This document shows positions 35,201-43,829 of a stretch of DNA of 64,000 nucleotides, piece by piece. The stretch covers positions 124,001 to 188,000 of the forward strand of contig NZ_VOEJ01000008.1 of assembly GCF_007846085.1 (NCBI RefSeq), read 5' to 3'. How positions within the stretch are numbered: the stretch's first letter is position 1; every line of letters begins with the position of its first letter. Below the pieces are notes generated by a model, which had not been told where the DNA came from, did no database searches, and saw only the letters and a program-made list of their open reading frames with translations. Source of the DNA: Mucilaginibacter pallidiroseus (lineage in GTDB: Bacteria; Bacteroidota; Bacteroidia; Sphingobacteriales; Sphingobacteriaceae). The translations under genes and the position numbers were made by a program.

Positions 35201-35416
35201 TTTGGTGCTTCGATACTATCAAAACTTGGTGTTAAAAGGTTACACGCCTACATCCAAGGTACCAACCTGTTCACTGTTACTAAATACACCGGCTTAGACC
35301 CAGAGGTACAAGCAGGTAACACCAACGGTAGCAACGGTAACTCGTTAGGTATTGACTACGGTAACTATCCAAACAACGAAAAAAGATACATACTGGGTGT
35401 TAACTTATCTTTTTAA
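32201..35416 (+). CDS. susC: SusC/RagA family TonB-linked outer-membrane transporter
   Basis: 1071 residues. Signal peptide ending LVVYAQ; CarboxypepD-reg-like domain about 29-115 (GKITGSDDKLPVVGASVRIKG, DVNGTYSISV); TonB box near LNEVVVTGY; plug domain with VRGIGNFANSQPLYVIDGV and VLKDAGATAIYG; then a 22-strand barrel ending LGVNLSF with terminal Phe. With SusD it imports bound oligosaccharides or other large ligands, powered by TonB. Codon use is strongly biased (AAC, TAC, GGT, CGT), similar to rpsA, which suggests very high expression. susD follows 21 bp later. The ligand cannot be read from the sequence, but the GH3 neighbour suggests a glucoside. Confidence 0.95.
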   Translation: MFKSLLLKGRTLCLLLCCMVSSLVVYAQTKHTGKITGSDDKLPVVGASVRIKGTTIGTQTDVNGTYSISVKAGDVLVVSYIGYTTQEVTVGASETINVVLQAGSNSLNEVVVTGYTSQRKKDISGAVATVDVGAATKLPTASSDQLLQGQASGVTVVTNGQPGSSSQVYVRGIGNFANSQPLYVIDGVQTNNMNDVNPNDIESMSVLKDAGATAIYGIAGGNGVVVITTKKGKVGKSVFTYDAYYGTQRPLGGNVWNVLNGADYGKLLAQVDPTNPLLINGKIADYGYQAGSNLPAAKGVANEGAAAVNPSLYRFDPQNPNNDYLIQKFNNGAGTDWFHEVFKPAPMQSHTISGSGANDKNSYFFSLGYLNQRGTLIDSYFKRYQARINTTFNIKDFFRIGENAQIYYNESPGSILNNDEGNPISYTYRIQPQIPVYDIGGNYGGTWAGPTQLGNANNPVAIAQRRGTNKFQSFNIVGSAFAEVDFLKNFTARTSINGSINSQYYQEIRYNTYENGESHTSNNGFLQNSRYYTNYNWSNILTYSKIVGKHNVKVLAGYEQKEYRNRFIEGSGTNLFSVDPNYANLSNVTANRVLTGGVDPNSQPTQTQSVFARLDYIFNDRYILGATIRRDGFSAFAPGRKWGSFPSVSLAWRASQEDFLKTVEWLTDLKIRGSYGVSGFNANVRGDNAFNTFASDPGGSYYAIGGGITNPATGFFAQRFGNLATSWEKDKVANVGFDASIMGGKFDMSLEYFKKTSSDLLFGVTLPATVGGATEPIVNVGSVTNQGIEAAFTYHGKPSADFTYNVGVNITTYKNKITELNTNFFNAGSRIGNIVYQQVGSPIGAFYGYKVAGYFRDAADVAASPTQDQAAPGRFKYQDTNGDGVISDADRTVLGNPNPDFTYGLNLSAAYKGFDFTAVFYGSQGNDVFNYTKYWTHFYSSLTGNKSNDLLYNAWSPTNLNPKAPKAEAVSTFSTDAAVNSFYVENGSFLKLRTLQIGYDFGASILSKLGVKRLHAYIQGTNLFTVTKYTGLDPEVQAGNTNGSNGNSLGIDYGNYPNNEKRYILGVNLSF

Positions 35417-35437
35417 CCAATCAAAAAATTTGAATTC

Positions 35438-37261
35438 ATGAAAAATCTCAAAAATAAACTGATAATTCCCGGAGCTATTTTGTTAGCGCTCTCTGGATAT
35501 ACATCATGTAAAAAATTCCTGGATTTTACTCCGCAAGGATCATTAAATAAAGACGTATTGGCCAATAAAGCAGGTGTTGACGGCTTGCTGATAGGTGCTT
35601 ACGCTTTGGTTGACGGGGTATTAAATAACGGCCCTGCCGACCCATGGACCTCAACAACCAATAACTGGGTATTTGGCGGTGTTGCCGGTACAGATGCTCA
35701 CAAAGGTTCAACTCCGGGCGACCAGCCTGGTGCTGCTGCTATCGAAAGCTTTACAGCTACAGGTAACAACGGCTACCTTAACCCAAAATGGTTGGTAATG
35801 TACAATGGCGTACAACGCGCAAATGACGTTATCAGGGAATTGCCATTGGTAAAAGATGGTTCTATCACTGCCGACCAGGCAAAGGTTATGGTGGCCGAGG
35901 CTCGTTTCCTGCGTGGTTTCTATCACATGGAGTTGGCTAAACTTTGGCGCAACGTACCATACGCTGATGAAACCATCACTTATGATAACGGTAACTATAA
36001 CGTAGGTAACCCTGGCCCTATCTGGGACAAAATAGCTGCTGATTTTGCAGCAGCCGCGGCAGACCTTCCGGGCACACAGCCGCAAATCGGCCGTGCAAAC
36101 AAATGGGCAGCTAAAGCTTTCCAGGCAAAGGCGCTTATGTTTGATCATAAGTATCCTGATGCTTATACTATCCTTAAAGATATTATAGCAAACGGTACAA
36201 ACGCTGCCGGTACAAAGTATGACTTGGGTAAGTTTAACGACAACTTTAACCCGCTTACTAAAAACGGTAAAGAAGCTGTATTTGTGGTGCAATCATCAAT
36301 TGGTGACGGTGCAAATGGCTTAAATGGTAACGGTGGTGATGTGTTGAACTTCCCATCTGCTGGCCCTGCTACTTGCTGCGGCTTCTACACCCCATCATTC
36401 AGCTTGGTTAACGCATTTAAAGTTGACGCTGTTACAGGATTACCGTTGTTTACTACTTATAACAACTCGGATCTTAAAAATGACCAGGGTGTGGCTGCAG
36501 GTACTGCATTTACCCCTGCTACTGATGCGGTTGACTCACGTTTAGACTGGACAGTAGGCCGTCGTGGTATTCCGTACCTTGACTGGGGCTTAATGCCGGG
36601 TGCATCATGGGCACGTGACCAGGTTAACAGTGGTCCGTACATCCCAATCAAAAACGTATATCGTAAAGCAGATCAGGCAACTACTTCTGATACTTACGGT
36701 GGTTGGGCTCCAAACCAGTCAACTGCAGTAAGCTACAACGCTATCCGTTTCTCTGACGTATTGCTATGGGCTGCTGAGTGCGCTGTTGAAGCTGGCGAAT
36801 TGGCTACTGCCGAAGGTTACGTAAACCGCGTTCGTCAACGTGCTGCAGATCCAACCGGGTGGGTACATACTTATGTTGATGCAAGCAACCCTACAAACGG
36901 TTTCACTACTACACCTGCTGCTAATTACAAAGTAGGTTTGTACACAGGTCAGTTTACTTTAAACGGCCGTACTTATGCACGTACAGCAGTTCAGTTTGAG
37001 CGCAGGCTTGAATTGGCTATGGAAGGTCACCGTTTCTTTGACTTGCAACGTTGGGATGGCCGCTTTGGTGGCGTTATGGGCGCAGGCTTCATGGCTAATG
37101 AGATCAACTCTTACTTAGCTCACGAAAATGCTGTTCCTAACTTCCCTATCGAGTTGATCAAATCTGCCAAATTCATTTCTGGCAAGCACGAGATCTACCC
37201 TGTGCCACAAACACAAATCGATATTACCAAAGGTAACATCAAACAAAACGACGGTTATTAA
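35438..37261 (+). CDS. susD: RagB/SusD family nutrient-binding lipoprotein
   Basis: 607 residues. Lipobox YTSCKKFLD gives acylated Cys24, placing it on the outer-membrane surface as lid for SusC. Family blocks are EARFLRGFYHMELAKLW, the TPR-like helices, FSDVLLWAAECAVEAGEL and QFERRLELAMEGHRFFDLQRWDG, with the C-terminal IYPVPQTQI. It catches the ligand and hands it to SusC. Codon use has the same high-expression bias as susC. A strong terminator follows at 37280, so susC-susD probably form their own transcript. Confidence 0.95.
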   Translation: MKNLKNKLIIPGAILLALSGYTSCKKFLDFTPQGSLNKDVLANKAGVDGLLIGAYALVDGVLNNGPADPWTSTTNNWVFGGVAGTDAHKGSTPGDQPGAAAIESFTATGNNGYLNPKWLVMYNGVQRANDVIRELPLVKDGSITADQAKVMVAEARFLRGFYHMELAKLWRNVPYADETITYDNGNYNVGNPGPIWDKIAADFAAAAADLPGTQPQIGRANKWAAKAFQAKALMFDHKYPDAYTILKDIIANGTNAAGTKYDLGKFNDNFNPLTKNGKEAVFVVQSSIGDGANGLNGNGGDVLNFPSAGPATCCGFYTPSFSLVNAFKVDAVTGLPLFTTYNNSDLKNDQGVAAGTAFTPATDAVDSRLDWTVGRRGIPYLDWGLMPGASWARDQVNSGPYIPIKNVYRKADQATTSDTYGGWAPNQSTAVSYNAIRFSDVLLWAAECAVEAGELATAEGYVNRVRQRAADPTGWVHTYVDASNPTNGFTTTPAANYKVGLYTGQFTLNGRTYARTAVQFERRLELAMEGHRFFDLQRWDGRFGGVMGAGFMANEINSYLAHENAVPNFPIELIKSAKFISGKHEIYPVPQTQIDITKGNIKQNDGY

Positions 37262-37279
37262 TAACCGCCTTTTTATACC

Positions 37280-37316
37280 AAAAAAGAGGGGGAGAGGTAT
37301 TCTTCCCCTCTTTTTT
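37280..37316 (+). terminator. Rho-independent terminator after susD
   Basis: 12-bp stem AAAAAAGAGGGG (37280-37291) with CCCCTCTTTTTT (37305-37316) and a 13-base loop, T-run included, 18 bp after the susD stop codon. Confidence 0.88.
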
Positions 37317-37320
37317 ATTT

Positions 37321-37328
37321 TATATTTG
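37321..37328 (+). promoter_or_regulatory. -7 box TATATTTG in front of the FG-GAP/UnbV gene
   Basis: Perfect TAnnTTTG ending 12 bases before the ATG at 37341 and immediately after the susD terminator. Together they suggest that the four-gene cassette has its own, short-leader transcript. Confidence 0.5.
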
Positions 37329-37340
37329 TTTTAACTGATT

Positions 37341-40300
37341 ATGAAACCCCTAAGATTACTATTGCCGGTACTTGCCGCTTTGGCAGCGCTTTCGTCATGT
37401 AAAAACAAAACCGTTTTCGAGCTTATTCCTTCCTCGCATTCGGGTATTGATTTTAAGAATGAAATTGTAGAGAACGATACCATAAACCCGTTAGATAAAC
37501 TTAATATTTACAACGGCGGCGGTGTGGGTATTGGCGATTTTAATAATGATGGTTTACAGGATATCTATTTTATTGGTAACGCTGTTTCGAACCGCCTTTA
37601 TCTTAACAAAGGTAATATGCAATTTAAGGATGTTACCAAACAGGCCGGTGTAGCAGGCAAAGGTGGCTGGGGCAGGGGTGTAACCGTCGTTGATATTAAT
37701 AACGATGGGTTGCTTGATATTTATGTTTGTAATACGCTCTTACAGGACTCTGTTAAACGCCTTAACCTTTTATACGTTAACCAGGGCGCAGGCAAAGATG
37801 GCGTTCCGTCTTTTAAAGAACAGTCTGCCGAGTATGGACTCAATATAAACATACACTCAACCATGGCGTCATTCTTTGATTATGATAACGACGGCGACCT
37901 GGATATGTATCTTACCGTAAATGAGGCGCAAAATACCGATAATACAAGCTCTTTCAGGCCGCTTGCTCATGATGGCTCGGCAAAAAGTACGGGCAGGCTT
38001 TACCGTAACGATTACAACCCGGCGCTTAAGCATCCGGTTTATACAAACGTATCAAAGGAGGCCGGAATTTTAATTGAAGGTTATGGCCATGCCACAACCA
38101 TTGTAGATATTAACCGCGATGGATGGAAAGATATTTACGTTACAAACGATTTTTTACCTAATAACATCCTGTATATAAACAACCACGACGGTACATTTAC
38201 CGATAGGGCACAGGAGTATTTTAAACACACTGCCACCAGCGCTATGGGGCAGGATATTCAAGACATCAACAATGATGGCCTTGCCGACGTATTTGAGCTG
38301 GACATGGACCCGGAAGATAACTATCGTAAAAAGATGTTTATGCCCGCCACCTCATACCAGTTGTTTCAAAATTTCGACAGGTATGGCTATCAATACCAAT
38401 ATAATCGCAACACGCTACAGCTTAACCAGGGCCCGCGTCTTGGCCAAAATGACTCGATAGGCGCACCGATATTTGCCGAGATAGGTTTTATGGGCGGCGT
38501 TGCCGAAACCGACTGGAGTTGGGGGCCTATGATAACCGATTTTGATAATGACGGTTACAGGGATATAGTGGTTACAAATGGTTACCCCCGCGATGTTACC
38601 GACCATGATTTTATCGCTTTCCGTAACGACTCTTATCAGTTGGCAAGTAAAAAGCAGGTGCTTGATCAGATACCTGTAGTTAAGATTCCTAACTATGCTT
38701 TCCGCAATACCGGCAAGCTAAAGTTTGAGGATGTATCAAAATTGTGGGGAATGGATATCCCATCATTCTCTAACGGTGCCGCGTATGCCGATTTGGATAA
38801 CGATGGCACGCTGGATATGGTTATTAATAATATCAACGATGAGCCATTTATTTACCGCAACAACTCGCGTAAGCTGAGCGAAACAGCTAATCACTATCTT
38901 CAAATTAAGTTTAAAGGCAGTGCGCAAAATAAAAACGGCATAGGTGCCTGGGCCGACATTTATTACGATGGCGGTAAGCACCAGGTTTATGAAAATACGC
39001 CGTTCAGGGGTTATCTCTCAACCATCCAGAATATTGCCCACTTTGGCTTGGGCACGGTTAACAAGCTCGATTCGGTTGTGATAAAATGGCCAGGCGGCAA
39101 ACAGCAAAAGCTTGTTGACGTGAAGGCCGACCAAACACTCACGGTAGACGTTAATAGCGCCAACCAGGATTATAATTTTGGTGTGCCGGTAGTTAATAAG
39201 TCGTCATTATTTACCGAAGTGACACGCGACGCTGGTATCAATTACATACACAAAGACGACGATTTTGCCGATTTTAATATCCAAAAACTTATTCCGCACA
39301 AACTGTCGGAATTTGCGCCTGCTATTGCTGTGGGCGATGTTAACGGCGACGGCTTTGATGACATGATTGTCGGCGGCACATCCAAGTATCCTGCACAGTT
39401 ATTTTTACAACAAGCCAATGGTAAGTTTGTGCAAAAGCCGCTCGCCTCTACATCTGCCGACAAGCGCAAAGATGAAGGCTTATTGTTGTTTGATGCTGAT
39501 GGCGATGGCGACCTTGACCTTTACGCCGCAAGCGGTGGTTATGAACAGCAGCCCGGCACACCAGCCTATCTGGACAGGTTTTACCTTAATGATGGTAAAG
39601 GGAATTTTAAGCAACAGGCTGATGCGTTGCCAACCAACTATACCAGCAAACTATGCGTAAAAGCTGTTGACTATAACAAAGATGGTAAGCTTGATCTGTT
39701 TGTATCTGGCAGGGTGCAGCCATGGAGTTACCCTAAACCGGTGTCGAGCATGATTTTGCGCAATGATAGCCAAAACGGAAAAGCCAAGTTTACGGATGTT
39801 ACTGCAAGTGTTGCAAAGGAACTTAAAGACGTTGGTTTGGTATGCGATGCCTCGTTTACGGATTATGACAACGACGGCTGGCCAGACCTGATCATGACAG
39901 GTGAGTGGATGCCGGTTACTGTTTTGAAAAATGATAAAGGCGTATTTAAAAATGTAACATCAACTACAGGTATTGCCAACCAGTTTGGCTTATGGACAAC
40001 CATCGCCGGCGGAGATTTCGACCACGATGGCGATATAGATTACATAGTTGGCAACAGCGGTACAAATACTTTTTATCGCGCGTCCGAGCAGTATCCCATG
40101 TACATAACCGCCAAGGATTTTGATAAGAATGATAGCTATGATGCGTTTCCGTCCCTGTTCTTGAAAGACAAGCAAGGCAAACTGCAGGAGTTTCCGGCAC
40201 ATACGCGGGATGATATTGTGAAGCAGATGATTAGCATGCGTATCAAATTTCAAAACTACAAATCATTTGCTACGGCAACCATGGATAGCGTAATAACCCC

Positions 40301-40910
40301 TGAGATGCGTAAGGATGCGATAAGGCTCAAAGTAACCGACATGCAGTCGGCTTATATGCGTAATGATGGGCATGGCAAGTTTACGCTTGTGCCACTACCC
40401 GTCGAAGCTCAAATATCACAGCTAAATGGTATCGTTATAGATGACTTTGACGGTGATGGCAACCTTGATATCGCCCTGAATGGCAACGATTACGGCACCG
40501 AGGTAAGTACCGGCCGCTACGATGCTTTTAACGGGCTTATATTGGAAGGCGACGGCAAAGGTGGCTTTAAACCGATGAGCATTTTGCAGAGCGGCTTGTT
40601 TATACCCGGCAATGGTAAAGCATTGGTGAAGTTGCAAAGCGCCAAGGGCGGCTATTTGCTGGCAGCAAGCCAATACCGTGGCCCGCTTAAAGTATTTGGT
40701 TTGAAAAAGCCGGTACAAAGCGTAAAGCTGCAACCTTTAGATGCCTATGCAACTGTAAAGTATAAAAACGGAAAATCTGCCAGGCAGGAATTTTATAATG
40801 GGCAGTCGTTCTTGTCACAATCCGGCAGATTTTTTAATATTGATCAAACAATGGCCGGTGTAAATATCACAGATAGCAGGGGCCAAAGCCGTAACATACC
40901 TTTAAACTAA
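37341..40910 (+). CDS. giant FG-GAP/VCBS repeat lipoprotein with ASPIC/UnbV domain (CRTAC1-like)
   Basis: 1189 residues; lipobox ALSSC (Cys20) predicts an outer-membrane or surface lipoprotein. At least 13 calcium-binding FG-GAP loops of the type DxNxDG are visible (GDFNNDGLQD, VDINNDGLLD, FDYDNDGDLD, TDFDNDGYRD, GDVNGDGFDD, FDADGDGDLD, VDYNKDGKLD, TDYDNDGWPD, DDFDGDGNLD), making two seven-bladed beta-propellers. Between them, about 525-600, is the ASPIC/UnbV domain (NGIGAWADIYYDGGKHQVYE, FGLGTVNKLDSVVIKWPGG). Similar proteins in Bacteroidota are annotated CRTAC1 or UnbV-like; the role is unknown, often linked with SusCD in uptake loci. First gene of a cassette with spacing of 9-22 bp. Confidence 0.87.
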   Translation: MKPLRLLLPVLAALAALSSCKNKTVFELIPSSHSGIDFKNEIVENDTINPLDKLNIYNGGGVGIGDFNNDGLQDIYFIGNAVSNRLYLNKGNMQFKDVTKQAGVAGKGGWGRGVTVVDINNDGLLDIYVCNTLLQDSVKRLNLLYVNQGAGKDGVPSFKEQSAEYGLNINIHSTMASFFDYDNDGDLDMYLTVNEAQNTDNTSSFRPLAHDGSAKSTGRLYRNDYNPALKHPVYTNVSKEAGILIEGYGHATTIVDINRDGWKDIYVTNDFLPNNILYINNHDGTFTDRAQEYFKHTATSAMGQDIQDINNDGLADVFELDMDPEDNYRKKMFMPATSYQLFQNFDRYGYQYQYNRNTLQLNQGPRLGQNDSIGAPIFAEIGFMGGVAETDWSWGPMITDFDNDGYRDIVVTNGYPRDVTDHDFIAFRNDSYQLASKKQVLDQIPVVKIPNYAFRNTGKLKFEDVSKLWGMDIPSFSNGAAYADLDNDGTLDMVINNINDEPFIYRNNSRKLSETANHYLQIKFKGSAQNKNGIGAWADIYYDGGKHQVYENTPFRGYLSTIQNIAHFGLGTVNKLDSVVIKWPGGKQQKLVDVKADQTLTVDVNSANQDYNFGVPVVNKSSLFTEVTRDAGINYIHKDDDFADFNIQKLIPHKLSEFAPAIAVGDVNGDGFDDMIVGGTSKYPAQLFLQQANGKFVQKPLASTSADKRKDEGLLLFDADGDGDLDLYAASGGYEQQPGTPAYLDRFYLNDGKGNFKQQADALPTNYTSKLCVKAVDYNKDGKLDLFVSGRVQPWSYPKPVSSMILRNDSQNGKAKFTDVTASVAKELKDVGLVCDASFTDYDNDGWPDLIMTGEWMPVTVLKNDKGVFKNVTSTTGIANQFGLWTTIAGGDFDHDGDIDYIVGNSGTNTFYRASEQYPMYITAKDFDKNDSYDAFPSLFLKDKQGKLQEFPAHTRDDIVKQMISMRIKFQNYKSFATATMDSVITPEMRKDAIRLKVTDMQSAYMRNDGHGKFTLVPLPVEAQISQLNGIVIDDFDGDGNLDIALNGNDYGTEVSTGRYDAFNGLILEGDGKGGFKPMSILQSGLFIPGNGKALVKLQSAKGGYLLAASQYRGPLKVFGLKKPVQSVKLQPLDAYATVKYKNGKSARQEFYNGQSFLSQSGRFFNIDQTMAGVNITDSRGQSRNIPLN

Positions 40911-40927
40911 ACTACATAGCCGAACAC

Positions 40928-42247
40928 ATGAGATACCTAAAGCTTGCAGCTATGGCCGTTTTTTGCTTATTGCTTTTTAAATGCAGCACTAAGCCAAAAA
41001 TTAAAATGATTGCAGATGCCGATGTACTGCACCAAAATGTTGATGCGCTAACGCAGGTAATTATTTATGATGCCTTTAGCCCGCCCGTGGCAAGCCGTAT
41101 TTATGGGTACACTTCATTGGCCGCTTATGAAGCAGTGCGTTTTCAGGATAAACAATATAATTCGATTGCCGGGCAATTACATGGTTTTAAAACCATGCCC
41201 GAGCCGCAAAAAGGCAAGCAGTACAATTTTACATTGGCTGCAACAAAGGCTTTTTTTACAGTTGCCCATAAGGTTACGTTTTCTGTAGATACGCTTAAAA
41301 AGTATGAGGCTAAAATTTTTAACACGTACCAGGCCAATCTTGACGACAGCACCTTTGCCCGCTCAATGGCTTTTGGCGAGCAGGTTGGTAAAGCTGTACT
41401 TGCACGCGCCGGTGCAGATAATTATGCCAAAACGCGCGGTAAGCCCCGGTTTTTGGGAAGCAATGATAACGGCAAATGGCGCCCAACTGCACCCGATTAT
41501 CTTGACGGTGTGGAGTTTTGCTGGGGCACACAACAAACATTCGTAGTTAAGTCATCTACAGATTTTCCATTGCCGCCACCGCCACCCTACAGCGACGATA
41601 AAAACAGCGAGTATTTTAAGCAGGCTGTTGATGTGTACGAGCAAAGCAAAAAGTTAACACCAGAGCAACTGGAAATAGCCAAGTTTTGGGATGATAATCC
41701 TTTTGTGATACAACACAACGGGCATACCATGTTTGTAAATAAGAAAATCACCCCCGGCGGTCACTGGATAGGTATTACAGCAATTGCATGTAAGCAAACC
41801 AAGGCCGATGCCGTAAAGACTGCGCAGGCTTATGCGCTTACCTCAATTGCGTTATATGATGCCTTTATTTGCGGCTGGCAGGTGAAATACACAACAGAAT
41901 ACATTAGGCCTGTTACCATCATCAATGAGCATATTGATGATAAGTGGCTGCCTTTGCTGCAAACACCGCCTTTTCCTGAATACCCCAGCGGGCATAGTGA
42001 TATCAGCGCTGCATCGGCTGTGATTTTAACACACCTGTTTGGTGATAATTTTGAATATCAGGATACCAGCGACTTACGCTATATTGGCCTGCAACGACAC
42101 TTTAAATCATTTATGCAGGCATCTGACGAAACATCAATCAGTCGTTATTATGGCGGCATTCACTTTAAAAACAGTGTAGACCAGGGCGCCGTTCAGGGCA
42201 GGCAGATAGGGGAATTTATTTGGAATACATTAAAGCTGAAAAATTAA
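40928..42247 (+). CDS. vanadium-dependent haloperoxidase-like lipoprotein (PAP2 superfamily)
   Basis: 439 residues with lipobox LFKC (Cys19). The vanadate/phosphate-binding motifs are complete in order: K320-x6-R327-P328 (KYTTEYIRP), PSGH at 353-356, and SR-x5-H (S405, R406, H412). Family enzymes use vanadate to oxidise halides with H2O2, or act as acid phosphatases in the same fold. The HxxxD position after the last His is Ser416 here (HFKNS), which may change activity. Starts 17 bp after the UnbV gene and 22 bp before the haem gene. Halide oxidation is therefore possible, not shown. A type-2 phosphatase remains the alternative. Confidence 0.83.
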   Translation: MRYLKLAAMAVFCLLLFKCSTKPKIKMIADADVLHQNVDALTQVIIYDAFSPPVASRIYGYTSLAAYEAVRFQDKQYNSIAGQLHGFKTMPEPQKGKQYNFTLAATKAFFTVAHKVTFSVDTLKKYEAKIFNTYQANLDDSTFARSMAFGEQVGKAVLARAGADNYAKTRGKPRFLGSNDNGKWRPTAPDYLDGVEFCWGTQQTFVVKSSTDFPLPPPPPYSDDKNSEYFKQAVDVYEQSKKLTPEQLEIAKFWDDNPFVIQHNGHTMFVNKKITPGGHWIGITAIACKQTKADAVKTAQAYALTSIALYDAFICGWQVKYTTEYIRPVTIINEHIDDKWLPLLQTPPFPEYPSGHSDISAASAVILTHLFGDNFEYQDTSDLRYIGLQRHFKSFMQASDETSISRYYGGIHFKNSVDQGAVQGRQIGEFIWNTLKLKN

Positions 42248-42269
42248 TCGGCAAAAGCACTTTGTTACC

Positions 42270-43820
42270 ATGAAATTGAACAAGCGTTTATTATATACAG
42301 GCTGCATTTTATCATCAGTATCATTAATTGCTATAGCCACTTTGCTTGATGGCTGCAAAAGCAATAAGCCAGGCAAAGTCTACAAACTTACAACGGATAC
42401 CATTGCCGACGGTAAAAACCTGGCACAAATGCATTGCACCAAATGCCACTCGCTTGTACCTGTAGATGCTTTGACGAAAGATGTATGGACAATGCATGCG
42501 CTACCTGCAATGGCCAAATATCTTTCCATAGCCACTTACGGGGCCGATTATTACAAGAAAGAGGGCGACACCACTGGTCTTTCTTTACAGGAATGGCAAC
42601 GTATAGTAAATTACTATAAAACCCTGGCACCAGATACTTTGGCTGCTGCAAAGCCGCCCGTTCCGCTGCAGAACGATTGGGCGGGTTTTGAGCTTAAAAA
42701 GTCAAAGCCGACTAGCGAAATAAGTTTCACCACCCTCGCAGCATTTAATCCCGCAAACGGAAAAATTTATACAAGCGATGTAATGGGCAGCGACCTTACC
42801 GAATGGGTTAATTATAAGCCCGTTCGTACTGCCAAGTTACCATCCCCGGCGGTGCATGCTAATTTTGGAATCGACAGTGCCGCAGCCGGGCAGTTTATGC
42901 TTTCGAGCATAGGCAGGCTGGATAATGTTGATTTCCCTAACGGGCGCATTGTAAAAGCTTATGCTGGTAACGCCGGCATTATAAAAACCAAAGATGAATA
43001 TACCGAGCTGCCAAGGCCAGTACAAACCCTGAATGCTGATTTTGATAAAGACGGTAAGTCGGAACTGGTTGTACTGGGCCAGGGCCATTTACACGGTGGT
43101 GTGTATGTGTTTAAAACCAACGGCGCGGGCGCTTTACAGCAGTTCGCAACGGTATCTGATAAGCCCGGAGCGGTACAAGCCGTAGCCGGCGATTTTAACA
43201 GTGATGGCTGGCTGGATATTATGGTATTATATGGTGTAAACGATGAGTCGCTTACGTTGTATCTGAATAATAAAAAAGGAGGCTTTACCGCAAAGGATCT
43301 GCTTAGGTTCCCGCCGGTGTCTGGTTCAACAAGTTTTCAGCTTACGGATATCGACCATGATGGACAGCCCGATCTGATCTATACCTGTGGTTATAACTTT
43401 CGCGATTCGCGCATCCTGAAACCATACCACGGCATGTATATCTATAAAAATACAGGCAACTTCGACTTTAAGCAGAGTTGGTTTTATCCTATAAATGGTT
43501 GTACCAAAGCTATTGCTGCCGATTTTGACCGTGATGGCGACATTGACATTGCCAGCATTGCCTTCTTTGCAGATATGAAAAATAAGCCGGCTGAGGAGTT
43601 TATTTACTTCGAGCAAAATGCTGCTATGAAATTTACTCCGCATGCCATACCCGTGAGCCAATACGGCCGCTGGATGACACTTGATGTAAACGATGTAAAT
43701 AAAGACGGCAAGCCCGATATTATATTAGGCAACTATGCAAGCGGTTTTCTGTTCCAGCCCAACTTTGAACCTGCATGGGATGAGCATATGCCTTTTATTG
43801 TGTTGCAAAACAACCACTAA
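42270..43820 (+). CDS. haem-c and FG-GAP repeat lipoprotein, paralogue 1
   Basis: 516 residues; lipobox LLDGC, Cys29. One c-type haem motif, MHCTKCH, with Cys56, Cys59 and His60; the Met in the LPAMA segment about residue 80 is the plausible sixth ligand. After a cytochrome-like domain of about 110 residues comes a beta-propeller with FG-GAP loops (NADFDKDGKSELVVL, GDFNSDGWLDI, TDIDHDGQPDLIY, ADFDRDGDIDIAS, NDVNKDGKPDIIL). Other blocks are LLRFPPVSGST and KPYHGMYIY. The layout (haem module plus propeller) would suit electron transfer at the surface. It pairs with the next gene, which has the same architecture. Confidence 0.85.
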   Translation: MKLNKRLLYTGCILSSVSLIAIATLLDGCKSNKPGKVYKLTTDTIADGKNLAQMHCTKCHSLVPVDALTKDVWTMHALPAMAKYLSIATYGADYYKKEGDTTGLSLQEWQRIVNYYKTLAPDTLAAAKPPVPLQNDWAGFELKKSKPTSEISFTTLAAFNPANGKIYTSDVMGSDLTEWVNYKPVRTAKLPSPAVHANFGIDSAAAGQFMLSSIGRLDNVDFPNGRIVKAYAGNAGIIKTKDEYTELPRPVQTLNADFDKDGKSELVVLGQGHLHGGVYVFKTNGAGALQQFATVSDKPGAVQAVAGDFNSDGWLDIMVLYGVNDESLTLYLNNKKGGFTAKDLLRFPPVSGSTSFQLTDIDHDGQPDLIYTCGYNFRDSRILKPYHGMYIYKNTGNFDFKQSWFYPINGCTKAIAADFDRDGDIDIASIAFFADMKNKPAEEFIYFEQNAAMKFTPHAIPVSQYGRWMTLDVNDVNKDGKPDIILGNYASGFLFQPNFEPAWDEHMPFIVLQNNH

Positions 43821-43829
43821 GCGTAATAG

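Noticed and set aside
35708..36292. 194-codon minus-strand open frame inside susD
   Set aside because: Antisense to the well-supported susD gene; Cys/Val-rich translation without recognisable features.
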